A stretch of DNA of 64,000 nt from Rotaria macrura (GCA_900239685.1 OENT01000007.1:124001-188000); one strand, 5' to 3'; counted from the first letter of the stretch, positions 25,044 through 38,903 are shown. Translations and numbers: made by a program. The notes: a model not told the origin generated them from the sequence alone.

Positions 25044-27188
25044 CGAAGCTCTACAGAGAAACGATTATATTAACTTAATTTATATATATGTATGTATATG
25101 CTTATTTGTAACTCACGTTTGTTTTTTTTATTATTTATTAAAATATAAAGTATAAATGTTGTTCCGCATAGACACACGAACGCTTATCTTTTACTCGTCG
25201 TTACACAGGATTTTGGGTGTGTGCATTGAGTGAGAGAGAGAGAGACAGAGACAGAGACAGACACAGAGAAATAAATATACAAAGCCAAGCACACCTTCGT
25301 TTGTTCGTTTGCTCGTTCTTCGATGATGATATAGATTTATTTAGCTGAATACTTTAGCTGGTAAAATGTTCATTGGTTATGTGTATCGACCATACATATT
25401 AGAAGAAAACAATACTATGCTGAGTTGATGCTGATGTTGACAAAAAATGAAAACGATGCGATAGAGTAAAATTGTGACTAACTTTTTTCTTATGACATTT
25501 TTTTTCTGAACAAAATAATTTTTCTTTAATTATTTACTGGTTTTTGAAATCGTAATAAAAAATTAAATGATAACTTCGTTCGTTCGTAGTATTTAAAAGT
25601 CGTACTAAGTTATCTATAACCTTCGAATTTTTAATTCATCATAGTGCGGAAAATAAATAGAAATATTGATCTATGTCGAGACTATACTTTTTTTTTCTAT
25701 CAATAGAACCTTGAATACAATTTTTGCACTATTTTATATTTGTCAGATGAATTACCATTCACCTCGTTACAAGAACTTTCTATCATTTACTAATATTAGA
25801 CTTTCATTTTTTTGTGATTTCGATCATTTTACATAGACAAATATTTTCTTTTATCTTTAACACAATTGAATAAATAACAATATTCTCATTGAAATGTTCT
25901 CGAATGTTTCATTTAAAGTAACATACTGCTTAATCGTGAAACTATGGCAAATGAACCAACAAATAAAATCAATGTTATTGAAAGATAGCAGATTGTTGTG
26001 AGTTCTCACACTGAAAAAAAAATTAATTATTTATACGGTTACTTTATGAACGGAATCATAAATCAGCACGAGAGATCATCTCTGTTAACACTAGGGTAAA
26101 TTTTAACAACTTGAATTCTGTTTTTCAATTTCTTTTTCATCATTTAGGACACATTCGAAGATGAAGTCGTGATGTACATAAGAAAGATGGAACTTAGTAC
26201 TATACAATAACCTGACTTGTATATTTTGCTTGTTTATTTATATTTTATCATGAGTCCTGGTGTAATATCTTTCAAAGTAGTTTCTAACTATCGCTATGTT
26301 GTTTTGTTTGCTTGTTTGTTTTTTTCCTGATTCATCATTCTATTTGTTACAAGAACGTACTATCTATCGTAGTACAATATACCAACTGTCATTTTCGATA
26401 AATAATTCGGCGAGACTCCTATTTGCATGTTAGACTTATCAATAGCTACTTTTATTGTTAAAATCTTTCAGCATTTCTTTTGCTAGTTTTCTACACATGT
26501 AATCATATGACTTTGATTTCTAGTAACAAGTATTTCCGAAAAGCGGTCTTTCATGAAGTGTACTGAAATGTGTTTCAGGGGAAAGTTCTTTCCACGGTAC
26601 ACTTCAATAGAGAACACCTCTTTTTCAAATTCTTGCAATTCAGTCCAACACACCAATCGGTTCTCTTGAAATTGGAACAGACTTGTTCTTATTTATGAAA
26701 AATTTTCACATTACAATCGTTGTCATATTCTTTCTTGCAGAAGTTGATAGTTCGTTGTTGAAGAATATTGTATCATGAATTATTTCGATTAGAAAGAAAA
26801 TCAAGACTTGATAATAATGAGAAATATATATTAAGAGTGATACTGATTCAAAGATAACTGTTTCGATGCATAAAATTCACAAAGATAATGAAATTCACGA
26901 GTTGCATATGTATCTAAAATATCTATTATTGCTATGAAAGCCGTGGTGGCTAAACGGTAAAATTACTTTCGATCATGATAGAATGTTGCTTAACAATGAA
27001 AGCGAAAAGCTTCACTTACACTTACTCACATAGATATGTTATACAATTTCTGAAAAATGTAAAAGAAATAATATTACAGTACGCCTAAAGTAAGACAGTA
27101 CGAGACTAGTTTTATCCATTTAATGATGCGATGAACATAAAACAACATTAAATTTTGCAAAATTTCCTTTAGATAAAAAGAAAACTTC
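25044..27188. other. Divergent intergenic region between kinase and ROGDI genes
   Basis: About 2.1 kb between two genes transcribed away from each other, so it should hold both promoters. It includes a GA/CA-rich simple repeat at about 25230-25269 just upstream of the kinase start. No coding exons were recognised. A stretch near 26938-26958 resembles a tRNA A-box but has no matching B-box. Confidence 0.55.
25230..25269. repeat. (GA)n/(GACA)n simple repeat upstream of kinase gene
   Basis: GAGAGA tract grading into ACAGAG repeats, about 190 nt upstream of the kinase start codon. GAGA tracts can act as promoter elements, but no function is shown here. Confidence 0.85.
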
Positions 27189-28953
27189 ATGATTATGGAC
27201 GACGAACAACAAATCGAATTAATTGAGGAATGCAAAGTTTTGGTATGTAGTATTTTCTTCGTTGGTATGTATGTTTAACCGATGTCGCGGACATAGTCAC
27301 AGTTCTATTAACTGAATTTAGTCTAAACTTAATTTTCTATGTATCAAAGAAAAATTGTAAAACAAAGATCAAATGTAAATATTTTCGATAAAAGATTTTA
27401 AATTGTGTGAGAGATTCTCAATTATCGAAATAGAATAAACAATGGTTTGATGGTAAGTCCAAAAATTCCCTTCGATCTAGAAGTAATGATTGAGAGTAAG
27501 AAGAACTTCCTTATCTTGAAAGTTTTATTATTAATATCAAAATGAGTGCTTGTCTAAGCACTAAAAAGAAGTCTTGAATTATTTCTAATAGAATGTTTCT
27601 GTTCAATTTTTAGCGTCTTGAATTGACTGATTTGATGACCAATGATTTCGATCGTGTTCTTACTGAAATAACTGATATACTAAAAGTATATGAAATGTTT
27701 TTTAGATAGTTCTTCATATTTTAATTCGTATTCGTGTTCTTCTTCTATAGATTTCCATTGGTTCATTAAAACGATCAGATGATTGTAAGTTTACTTTTTC
27801 ATTTTCATTCTTAAATCGATTCAATTTTCTTTTATTGTCTTCAAGCGACTGACATTCCAACAGTTGATGCGACTGCAAAACCAATCCTATTATCATTGGC
27901 GCATCCTCAGTAATGATTGTGAATCTATCAAATTTAATTTAATGGAATCTTTCATTTATGTTTTAGAAACAGTGATATATTGAAATGCACTGTAACATTA
28001 CATGGATCCGATTTGACAGCAGCTGTAAACAAGAGAAATGCGAATTTTTTGTTTCAAATTGTATAATTTTTAATTCTTCTAGGATGTAATTTATAAAGCT
28101 GGAACTAAAGTTCAACCACCGATGAATAATGCATTTCGAACAACTATAGCAACGCAACAAATGAAATATTGGTCTCTTCAACAAGTACGAAAAACAATTG
28201 TATGCTTTCGACAAACAATCAACTAAAAATCTCTTGTTCATTTAGCTTCATGAATGTACACAACATCTTGAACGTGCATTACGTTATGTTGTATTAGCAG
28301 ATTTCGAGCGTAATATTGAACAAGTGTATAAAGCAATGCAATATCTTGATTTAATCATTGATTGTGTGAATAGTGCAAGAAATAATATTCTATTACCAAA
28401 AAAGAAACGTATTGACGATTTGAGACGAAGTAAAAATACAGTAAGAAAATAAAGACAATCAGCAAGTTTTTCTTTTCTTTTTATTTGGAAAAATATTTAA
28501 ATATTTGTTTCTCTCTGTGTAGACAATATTTACACCCCCGATACCTGAGAATATGGCATTTAGTTTTTATGTTCAAGGTTCTAAATTGTCGTTTGCTGTC
28601 TATCATACAAGTGTTCAAAACAAATCAAGTGGTTATTTTAAACATTTTGTATGTTTAGAAATAAACGAAGAAGTCAAGTAGATAGTAGTTTTACTTTTTC
28701 TCAATGATTATTTAGATTGAAGCTAATATACCAACACTGTCGGATTTAGTAAATCAATTATCCTATATGCTTTTAAAATTGCAGCAACTTCGCGATAAAG
28801 TAAATCAATATTTTCTTAATTAATTGGTAGAAAGAAAAGACAAACGTTATTGTTCTTTAGTTGCATGTTTTCGACGAATATTTACATGGATCCGATTGGA
28901 AATCAATGGAAGAAAAACAAAAGGAGACTAATGATCTTTTGACCATGTTTTAA
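27189..28953 (+). CDS. rogdi: ROGDI homologue (RAVE/V-ATPase assembly factor)
   Basis: Leucine-zipper protein related to yeast Rav2; with DMXL/Rav1-type partners it promotes assembly of V-ATPase V1 onto V0. Ten exons splice in frame to 293 residues (human ROGDI has 287). Matches to the family run through the whole length: ILKISIGSLKRSD (family ILKEASLRF), the block CTVTLHGSDLTAADV (family GVLTLQGDALSQADV), KYWSLQQLHE (family KQWKLQQIQD), the IFTPPIPENMAFSFYVQGSKL block (family MFAPALPSDLLVNVYINLNKL) and the C-terminal LLKLQQLRDKLHVF (family LQLCQQLKDKISVF). Two in-frame ATGs lie 6 nt apart (27189 and 27195); an in-frame stop upstream confines the start. An acceptor-like CCTTTAG lies about 20 nt upstream. 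First gene of a likely three-gene operon; its stop is 104 nt before the next ATG. Confidence 0.9.
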
Positions 28954-29057
28954 TATTTGTATTTTCTTCTTGTTTCTCTATTTTTAATTAAATTATATCA
29001 AGTGTAATACATATATTGAAATATAGATATCTTGTCAATCGTATCTTCTTATTCTAG

Positions 29058-31323
29058 ATGATATTGACAAAAACCTATAATCTCATAGTGCGTTTTGTAA
29101 CGAACACAAGTAAACATGTACTAAAGCGTTGTTCTTTATCAACAGGTCGTTCTGAAACAGCATCAGCAGCATTAAAACAATTTTATTTAAAAGTTCATCC
29201 GGATTTATTTAGTCAATATCCAAAAGAAAAAGTATAAAAGAATGAGAAAAATAATAACTTATGGTTCAATCATTTGATTTCACATTCTATTGAAGGATGT
29301 TAACGAGAAAAGTTTACAAATGGTCAGTGCCTATCTTTCGGGATTACAACGTAAAGAATATATGGCATCAATCAGTGTTATTTTCTTTATAAAACCAGCG
29401 ACGAATTCACCTACATGTGAGTGTATGTGTCTTACACAGAATTCATTCATTGTCATTCGTTTTTATGTCAATTTTAGCTGCAGCAACTCCATTAGTTCCT
29501 CATCGTGTTACACTCAATTCTAATGATCTTTTAACAAGTGTGAATAGTATACTAACTGCATTGAATTTACCTAATGTTGAAAAACCTAAACAAGAAAATC
29601 GACACGAAATTCAATTTAATGTGATTGAAATTGAAAAATTTTATGATTTTACAAAAATTCCTAAAATATCACTCAAGTACGAATTAAAACTTGACTTTGT
29701 ATATTTTCTTGGTATGATCTAATAGAATGATTGTTTTAACTCTTTTAGAACGTGGCTACTAAATAATGTTGAAGCCGGTCGTATTAAAGCTAAACGACAT
29801 CAAGAATTAATCAATGAAATTAATGATAAAATCAACAGTATTAAAGAACGCTTTCAACTGAAATCTATTGAATACAGTGATGATTGGTCAGTAGCACAAT
29901 TTTCTTCGTGTCTACGAACATTACTTCTCTATGCTGATAAGTGGCATGAAAAACTGTTGACTTTAAAAGGTAGCTTTTACAATATAATCATAAAGATACG
30001 TAATGTCGTATGAAATAAAAAATAAGTATGACACGAGGAACAATTTACAAGTTCTTTATGCTAGAGAAGAAGAAGAGAAAAAACAAACTACTATTCGATG
30101 AACATCATTGATATAACACACAAACAAAAGAAATTGCTAATATTCAATATTTATTTTTTTTATTTTTTTGTAATAATCTTCGTTTATCAAATCGCAATTC
30201 TAAACTAAAAACTCACCTGTCTGTCACAAAGATCTTTACACAGGAGTAAATTACTCTGACAACATATGAGAATTAAGTTTTTATATCACAGTATTCATCA
30301 TTAATGTAAATAAAAATCTAGATCAATTGATACTATTAGTACTCCTTTTCCCCATCTTCAATGTCTTTAAACACAAGCGAAGTTTATTTAGTACTAGAAA
30401 GTTTGAAAAGTATTTTTGGAGTGATCTTTTTTGTTCGGTCGCTATCTATCTTATCTATTATCGTCGTCTTGCAAATTCTGTCGAATTAAAAAATGCATTT
30501 TTAAATATTCTTCTATGTCAGTTTACTTTTTCTTTCTAGAACAAAAAATTCATGTGACCTAGAATACTATACATATATTCTTCTCTTCTTATCTTTAAAC
30601 TTAGGTAAACGGCTTATATTCGGAGATAAATCATGTTTACTTCAAGATGGTTCACTTGAATTAAGTGCAAATGATCCACCAGTTTATTGGGATCATGTCA
30701 TTAGTTTTGAATTACTTGATTCAAATAAATATTTAGAAAAGATAACTGAGCACGAACAGCATCTCTGTGAATATTTTCATGGTATTAAAATTCGACAAGA
30801 TCCCGATTGTGAATATCAATGTCGTGCACACACATATTTATATCATCTTATACAATTGAATTCTCATCTGAATCTAAATCGTCATCATGATGCACATAGA
30901 ATGAAATCGTGGAAGAATTTCAATTTGTTTATAAATCCAATGAGTTCCGAACCATCATTAACTGATAGTGGTTTTTTTCAAATAAGTGCCTTTGATGCTA
31001 CTATGGATATATTAGATTTTATGATGGATAATAGAAACAAGGCTGAAGAAATACGACGTTCATATGAAAAAGATGTTGCAAAAGAAAATGGTTTACTTGA
31101 AAATATTCAAAAACAATTCAGTTTAACTGATATATTGATAAATCCAAGAATAAAAAAAAGTGATATTAATCAATGTTGCCAACGTTTACTTGATGAACGT
31201 CAACAGTTGTTAAGCATTTTGACTAAATGTCGACTAAAACTCGATAGAAATTATAGTTTAGCACATAATGGCACAATATCAATACCATGGGATTGGTCGT
31301 TTGCACAAGATGGAACACTTTAA
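29058..31323 (+). CDS. tcaim: TCAIM-like mitochondrial protein (DUF4460/DUF4461)
   Basis: Homologue of T-cell activation inhibitor, mitochondrial, a matrix protein whose molecular role is poorly known. Exons: 29058-29231, 29296-29416, 29478-29676, 29749-29969 and 30605-31323, giving 477 residues (human about 496). The first about 30 residues are basic and hydroxylated without acidic residues, as in a mitochondrial presequence. Family blocks: ALKQFYLKVHPDLFSQYP (J-domain-like HPD context; human has RPFYFAVHPDFFGQHP), DVNEKSLQMVSAYLSGLQ, NSNDLLTSVNSILTALN, KIDNE-type coiled region near residues 190-215, KRLIFGDKS, and the C-terminal IPWDW motif (human IPWNW). The ATG follows directly on TTCTTATTCTAG, an acceptor-like site with no room for a 5' untranslated region unless a leader is added by trans-splicing. 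Stop-to-next-ATG distance is again 104 nt; an AATAAA is at 31355-31360. Confidence 0.92.
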
Positions 31324-31354
31324 AATAAAATTCATGTTTTTGTATTATTTATAA

Positions 31355-31360
31355 AATAAA
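31355..31360 (+). terminator. Poly(A) signal in TCAIM-HSD17B4 spacer
   Basis: AATAAA about 30 nt after the TCAIM stop and about 68 nt before the next start codon. This arrangement fits cleavage coupled to trans-splicing of the downstream cistron. Confidence 0.5.
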
Positions 31361-31427
31361 TTTAATTTTTAATGATTGCTTTAAGCAGAATAGTTTTATA
31401 TAGTTATTTCTATTTAGTCTTAGAGGT

Positions 31428-34400
31428 ATGCTTCGTTTTTTGGGCCGTGTTGTTGTTGTTACTGGTGCTGGTAATGGTTTAGGCAAAGTACCTCAAATCT
31501 TGGATTCTAGATTTAGAAAAGAAAGCGAAGTATTTCATATGTTTTAGGAATATGCACTTGCATTTGGTGAGCGTGGTGCAAGTGTTGTAGTGAATGATTT
31601 AGGTGGAAGTACATCAGGTGATGGTAGTAATTCATCTCGGCCAGCTGATGAAGTTGTTAAACTTATTCAAACACGTGGAGGGCAAGCTGTTGCTGATTAC
31701 CATTCTGTTGAAGATGGGCAAGCTGTTATAAAAACAGCACTTGACAAATTTGGTCGCATCGATATTCTTGTAATGAAAATTTTCCACGCAATTTTTATGA
31801 ATATGTTCGAATTTTCTGCTTTGTCTTAGGTAAATAATGCTGGTATTTTACGTGATAAAAGTTTTATGAATATGAGGGAACAAGATTGGGATCTTGTACA
31901 TCGTATCCATTTACGAGCGGCTTATTTATTAACACATGCAGCTTGGCCACATATGAGAAAGCAAAATTATGGCAGGGTTATATTTACCACATCAACATCA
32001 GGTCTCTATGGCAACTTTGGACAGGTTCGATTCATATATTTGTGTTAGAAAAGAGAATATTTTGATTTTTGATCTATTATAATGAATGATGAAATACATA
32101 GAATTCCAAGAATTAATTAGTATATATAAGAGATAACTATTGATCTTGTAACTTTGATGATTGAATTTATTTATGTTAAGTAAACAATTAGTCGGTTATA
32201 CGTACGTTTGTTCGTTCGTATGTTCATCTTCATGTTAATCATTCCATAATGAATATGCTATTCAATAGCATTATTATTCCATGTAGTATGATACTGACAC
32301 TTTTCTATTATTAGATATGAACAAGACTAGTATACTCTTGTCAATCATAGAGCTAGTTTCTATCTCACCTATCTTTCAGGGAAAAATTATAATGGACGCA
32401 AACCAAACTTTCATCGAAAACGTATCTGTGAAGTGTAATACGACCACTTTTCTCAACCAATTTCTGCCACACTGACTTGTTGCATGTTTAACTGTTTTAA
32501 TAATAGAAAAAAATATTGAAATTCCTGTAGCTTATGTTTGATTCTGATTCTATAACTAATATCTACAGTTTCAGAGTGTATATTCAGTAGACAATATGTT
32601 ACTCAATATTAATGTAAACCTATGTAGACATCGCAATTTTAATATGATTGACGTGTATTCATGTGTTTCAAGTATCAAAAAAAATTTAACGATGCCTCTA
32701 AATGATATTCAATCTATCAGGATGTTGTTCTACGACAAATGAAAATACAAACTAATAAAAATTAGCTTCTATTCTTTAGGCAAACTATAGTGCTGCGAAA
32801 ATGGGTTTAGTTGGTTTATCAAACACGCTTGCACTTGAAGGAGCTAAATATAATATAACATGTCATACGATTGCACCAACAGCATATTCACGCTTGACAC
32901 AAGATCTTCTACCAGCTGATGCTGAAGAAAATTTAAAACCGGCTTTTGTCATGCCTCTTGTTCTCTATTTATGCCATGAATCGTGTACTGACACGGGTTC
33001 TGTATTTGAAGTTGCTGGCGGATGGATGGGTAAAGTTCGCTTAGAAAAATCTTCAGGTGCTATGGTACGTCGTCCAAATAAGCCGATGACAGTTGAAGAC
33101 GTACGCGATAATTGGAATGAGATCGTTAGTTTTGCTACACCACTTCATCATGTATCACAAGCTGAACAAATCTCACATTTGTTAGATGTTATAAGAAATA
33201 CAAATAATGATGGTACAAACAATGCAAAAGAAATCGATAGTCAAACGTTTTCTTACACATCAAATCAACTTATACTATATGCACTTGGTGTTGGTTGTTC
33301 ATTACGTCAACCAAATTCTTTACGTTATCTTTATGAAAATCATCCAGAATTTTCAGCTTTACCAACATTCGCTGTTATACCAGCTCAATCAATTTCAATG
33401 AATATCATAAGTTCAGGAAAACTTGGCTTTGATATTGATTTATTGCGAGTAAATTTTCGTTTCTTCGATGCGTAATAGAATCGTTCTAGACTATTTTCAT
33501 GATCATAGGTTCTTCACGGTGAGCAGTATGTAGAGCTATTTGAACCAATACCAACATCGGGTACCGTCACATTAAAAGGAAAAATTGTTGATGTACTTGA
33601 TAAAGGTTCTGGTGCTTTGATTATCTTCGATGGTATGAAAATTCGTCATGAATTGGTTTTTTTTAATTTTCATATATGATTTATTCTCTAGTCGAAATGT
33701 TTGATGAAAACGAAAAGTTGATTGCTCTAAATCAATTTGCGATTTTTTCCGTTGGTTCAGGCGGTTTCGGTGGTAAAAAGACGAGTGAACATCAACGAAA
33801 ATCTCTTCCGGCACCACAACGACCAGCTGATCAGGTTTGCCGTGAAACAACACATATTGATCAAGCTGCACTTTATCGCTTGACGGGTGACTCTAATCCA
33901 TTGCACATTGATCCATCATTTGCATCTGCCGCAGGTACGATTAAGATTAATTATTACCCGTTTAGACTCTAGACATTCTGAAGTTTTTCAGTCGATATGA
34001 TTTTTCATTCTTCTTTAGGTATTTAAGCATTTTCAACGAATCTTTCCATTTGAAAATACAAACGTTTTTATATTTACGAATAAAAAAAGCGACTAAGACC
34101 TGACATCACCTTGTAAAATCTAACAGTTGACATTCTCTATATGTTTGTTAGCGAATTATCTCACTTTTCAAGAATAGAACTGCCACATGAAATGTTTTTA
34201 GATCAGCGTTTCCACACCAATCACGAAAAATAATTTCCCCAACGTCGTGTAAATGCTCCCTACGTGATTTTAAACAAACACATATACAATTTATTAAATC
34301 TAACTGGCAAATATAGTACAACATACGGTTGTTAGACATTTTGCAATAATTCAAGTCCGAAAATAATAAATGTACTTAATTCTAGTTTCTCACCCAAAAT

Positions 34401-36130
34401 TACTGATTTCTATCATCAATTTAGCATTACAGGAGCCTACAATCACAGACAGAAGAATTCTTGCTTTTAAGATTTCTAAAGCGAATGCTTTTATCTAGAT
34501 GTTCCTAAATAAACACATTCCATGCTAGAAATTACGCGCTTGTAATTACATTTATCAATTATCCTTCACACATTCGTTGTATGTCGTCTTGTACCTCTTT
34601 ATTGACTGTCATATTTCGATTTCTTTTTCGATAGCATAATGCAAAACTGATATGATCAGTAGCATAGCCGTAATTTATGCATTTATTTGTATATGAAAAG
34701 TTTTCATGATTACTATCTATCCATTTCACTTTGTTATCATTTGCTAGACTGTAGTCGTGTCTTGTTTTTCTGAAAATGAATTAACTAAATGAATGAATGA
34801 AATGCGAATGACTCAAGGATATACACTTATTGCATAAAACATATTCAAACACAAAAATCAAGTATTTTCAGTAGACCTTGATTGTCCTGCAGAAATTGTC
34901 GAGTGAAATCATAGGAAACGGAAAACTATTGTGTTGACAGTTCTGTTCAGGAGTACTTTATTGAAAGCTAACAGTCAATATTAAATCTATTTGTTTTCAA
35001 GGTTTTGCACGTCCAATTTTACATGGTCTATGCTCATTTGGCTACTCTGCTCGACATGTTTTACATACATATGCGAATGATAATGCAGCATTGTTCAAAG
35101 CTATCAAAGTACAAGCAAGCTTACGAAATTCGGACAATAATAGATAATATTTTTTCGTAGGTTCGATTTGCAAAACCTGTTGAACCTGGCCAAACCATTG
35201 AAACACATATGTGGCGTGAAGGCAATCGAATCTATTTCGAATCAAAGGTTTATTTTGCTAAAAATTGTTCTCTTATTCATGTCTACGTGTTTTATTTTCA
35301 AATAGGTACCAGAATCAAATCAGACAGTGTTAACTGGTGGTTATGTTGATTTACATGATGTAGTTATCAATACGAATACACCAGGCAGTGCTCAGGTAAG
35401 AAACAAAAAAGAAAGAAGTCAAATCTCAACCCACATTGCTCCCTTAAAATATATCGCAAGGTAAATAAAAGAAAGAAAAACAACAAAAAATCTTTCTGAG
35501 ATAATGCATCTAATCAAATGTCTTTAAAAAGTAGTACAGCTACCTTTTTCTTTATAATATCGAAATGACTAAAAAGGTAGAGTATACAGAAGCATACTAT
35601 TTTCTTGTTTAAAATAAATTTTGTAGGAAAGTTCAACCAATACAACGTCTTCATCATCTGCAGGAGATTTAAAAGCTAAAATAGCTTTTGATGAAATCAA
35701 CAAGCGTGCTAAAGCACAACCAGAACTCATTAAAAAGGTTGGTGCTGTTATTGCGTTTGATATAACAAAAAATGGGAATGTGCAAAATAGCTGGAGTAAG
35801 TGGAAAAAAATAGAAGCACATAAAAGAATGAATACACATATTTTATTTTCAGCTATTGATGGGAAAAAGGGTACACTTTATGAAGGTAAACCCCTCGAAG
35901 GAACAACTGCACAAGTTACAATTACACTTGATGATGATGATTTTGTCGATTTAGCTCTAGGTAGAGCTAATGCTCCCGCTGTATGTATTCATATTTACAA
36001 TGAATTATATATATTTAAGTATTCATTCATTTTTTTATAGCTTTTTGCTAAAGGTAAATTGAAAGTAAAAGGTAATGTTATGTTAGCGCAAAAATTATCT
36101 ACATTATTCAAAGATCAAGCTAAACTATAA
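31428..36130 (+). CDS. hsd17b4: Peroxisomal multifunctional enzyme type 2 (17-beta-hydroxysteroid dehydrogenase 4)
   Basis: Bifunctional peroxisomal beta-oxidation enzyme: D-specific 3-hydroxyacyl-CoA dehydrogenase plus 2-enoyl-CoA hydratase 2, with a C-terminal sterol-carrier domain. About 740 residues (human 736). Domain order: SDR (residues about 1-300) with TGAGNGLG cofactor loop, NNAGILRD, catalytic serine in [12 protein letters not shown] and the YxxxK motif in NYSAAKMG; hot-dog hydratase (about 320-600) with KVLHGEQ-type entry ([14 protein letters not shown]), GSGGFGGK and the catalytic GDSNPLHID motif, then PILHGLC.FGYSAR; SCP2 domain (about 630-740) with [10 protein letters not shown]. 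The protein ends in AKL, a canonical PTS1 peroxisome signal identical to the human enzyme. Thirteen exons; larger introns at about 32026-32779 and 33932-35001. An acceptor-like TCTATTTAG lies 11 nt before the ATG. Third gene of the likely operon. AATAAA at 36266-36271. Confidence 0.96.
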
Positions 36131-37771
36131 AGACAAATGACAATAATTATCAACCATAAAATTAAAATGGTCTTTTTCTCCGTTAGAGCGATGTGAGATT
36201 GTAGTAGTCTGTGTTTTTTTGCTCGCGAATTGTGATTATATTGATTGCATTCTTTTTTTTTTAACAATAAATATGTAACAATATATGATTAAGCATATCT
36301 TCTATTGATCCGATAAAGCTCTAATTGGAAAAGAAATATCGAAAGATAAAGTAAGTCTTTTCTTTTACATGAAAGAAGAATTCATTAGATTGAATTTAAT
36401 AGTGCAGAGGTAGGCATGTTTGAAAGTATGCTATTTTGAAATTATAAACTCAAATTTTTCTAACAATGTCATATGTCTGTGTTGCATTTTTCAGTGCGAT
36501 GCTTTAATTTCATTTTTCTTTTTCTGTTCACGTTATAATAAATACATCAAAAGACGATGAAAGTAGATATTATTGAATACAAACAAGTGGAGAAAACAAG
36601 AATGCTGAGCAGTATACACACTATCGGATGTACGTCGGTAAACTAAGGATTAACAAAGAATATAATGATGCATGAGATAACAAATAAAACGAACGATAAG
36701 AATAGAACCTTATTTATATATCTTCTTATCAAAAACAATCCTATGAACGTCGAAGTATTTATCATAACTCCTATATAATTCCCTCTTCATTTTTTACTGC
36801 TACTTAGTAATTTTTATTTTGCTATGTCGATATAGTTCTTCATCATTATTCTTACTATAATTAGACTTTTTTTTTCAAGCATCTTTACCATGATCATAAT
36901 CAATATAAAAAATATGTGGATTTCTACAAATAGCGTGGATAGATGTATCGTATTTGATCCATGCACGATGACAATTGATCCCATCGTACGGTGTCACAAA
37001 AAGAACAAGAAGTCATTCTAGTTGTTTGTATAAATTTAGTCAAAGAACTCTTATAATGATTTATATGCAATTAACCAGTTACTAGAAATAAAAATATTGA
37101 ATTCACGGTTCAAATCATAAATAAGAGAGAATCATGAGTACAATATATATGTACGTAAGCATGCAAGATACTCAATCAATAAAGCATTAATAGCATCACA
37201 TAATCAAATATGACCATTTACTGTATTACGTGTTCACTACATGACACTAACTACAATGAATAAATGAAATAAACGACTAACTTATAAAACAAAATCAGAA
37301 AAAGGAAAGAACTCTCTATCGATTAGAAATTGATTGATATAGGTTACATTTTTCTTTTGACATTTAAAATTAAAATAGAGGAAAAAGGCATAAATGTGAA
37401 TAAGAGATGAATGATGAAAGTAACTTGCTACACATTTCTTTTACATTTCTATAATCGTTGTCGTTCGCTATTATAGATCGGATCATATTTGTCATCGTCT
37501 CTAGAGCTTGTATGCAATATTTTTCGCCTTTCTATCGTTTACTCTTTTTTTCTTCTGCTCTTTATTGTTTTGCTTTTTCTCTGTGTCTCTGTCTCTGTTT
37601 CTCTCTCTCTCTCTCTTTTGTTTCTCTTCACTGTAAAATAAGAATAACAGCAGTAATAATAGTAGCAGGAAACAAGCTCCAATGTATTATTGATAGAAAA
37701 GATCAGTGATTACTTCGAACTCAATACAACTAATTCAAGGCGATTCTTTCTTGTTATATTTCCGATTACTT
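36131..37771. other. Intergenic region after HSD17B4
   Basis: AT-rich 1.6 kb with the HSD17B4 poly(A) signal near 36266. A pyrimidine-rich stretch of TCTG/CT repeats lies at about 37578-37622. No coding signal was seen. Confidence 0.55.
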
Positions 37772-38903
37772 ATGAGCGATTTCGACTCGAGTCGATATTG
37801 TTGGTCATGGCGAAATTGTTTTGCGTCTGTAAAACATAATAAAAGAAAAATAAAGAATCGACCGAGTCTTCAACTATAGTAGGTCAATTTACGATGATTT
37901 AATTCTATTGTTAAAACATGCGATAATTATCTCGTATCGTTTTATATTTTTTCTTTTTAGTCAAGAAAAATTTTCTTCTGAGAATCACACACCCAATGAA
38001 CAATTAGTATATAGACTTGATGAAAATTCCACTGTTTTGTATAATATGAATTTATCATCGAATGATACGATGTCCAATATACAAAATCATACTTTGACAT
38101 TCAGTGCAAATAATGTGACAAATGAAAACAATTTCATCGATAATAATGATGATGATCATAATACAGATGAAACAATTGATAATAATAATTCAATCATTAT
38201 ATATCAAAAATCATCACCAACAATACGATCAACTCCATTAGATGTTATTGTGGAAGATTCAAACGAAGAAAATTCAGATGATTTCGATGAAATAATGCCT
38301 TCTATTAGGTAGCCTATGAGATTTATTTTTTTCTATTTGTCTTTACCCTTTTTGATGATACTTTTGTTTATGTTAGATTATGCCATGAGAGTGAATGGTT
38401 AGATGATTTCAATGAACTTTATACTTCTTTATTAGATTTAAGTAGAACAAATCAAGTCATGAAACAGTTGAATCATACTGTTCATTTACAAGATGAATTC
38501 ATACGTCAAATAGGTAAATTAAAATTAAAAATAGATGATATTAAACGAACCAGTATGGAAATGCCTCGTCATGCTGAATTACTTGAAGCAAGGTTTAAGA
38601 TAGCTAGAATTTAAAAAAATTGAAACAATAAAAATTTTAATTTCGCATAGATATTCATCATTACTAGCTACTATTGAATGTCTTTCATTATTATTAAAAT
38701 TTGGACAAATTTCATCATGTCGTGCTCTTATTAATCATCTTGTATGTTTTGTTGAACTACGAATAGAACAATTGAATAAGTACGCTAAACTATCATCATC
38801 AATCAGTCTACGTCAATTACGACAAGATCAAAATGATGATGACTTTCTATCATTTCGTAGTGCGTTTTCATCATATGAACATCTTCTAACGATGTCCACA
38901 TGA
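37772..38903 (+). CDS. Unrecognised helical/coiled-coil protein
   Basis: I do not recognise this gene. A four-exon model keeps frame: 37772-37878, 37961-38309, then exons starting about 38378 and 38650, ending with TGA at 38901-38903; about 295 residues. The N-terminus has a basic stretch (KHNKRKIKNR). Residues about 45-150 are Asn/Asp/Ser-rich and acidic, likely disordered. The C-terminal half (from about RLCHESEWLDDFNELY) is rich in Leu/Ile heptad-like patterns (LYTSLLDLSRTNQVMKQLN; ECLSLLLKFGQISSCRALIN) and is probably an alpha-helical bundle. No signal peptide or membrane span is visible. Placing the first exon relies on a donor at 37879 in good context; the rest is well supported by short introns and open frames. 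It starts about 1.6 kb after HSD17B4, so it is not an evident part of that operon. Confidence 0.68.

Noticed and set aside
26935..27000. tRNA-like start (GTGGCTAAACGG, A-box-like)
   Set aside because: No B-box (GGTTCGANTCC) at the right distance and no cloverleaf arms could be paired.
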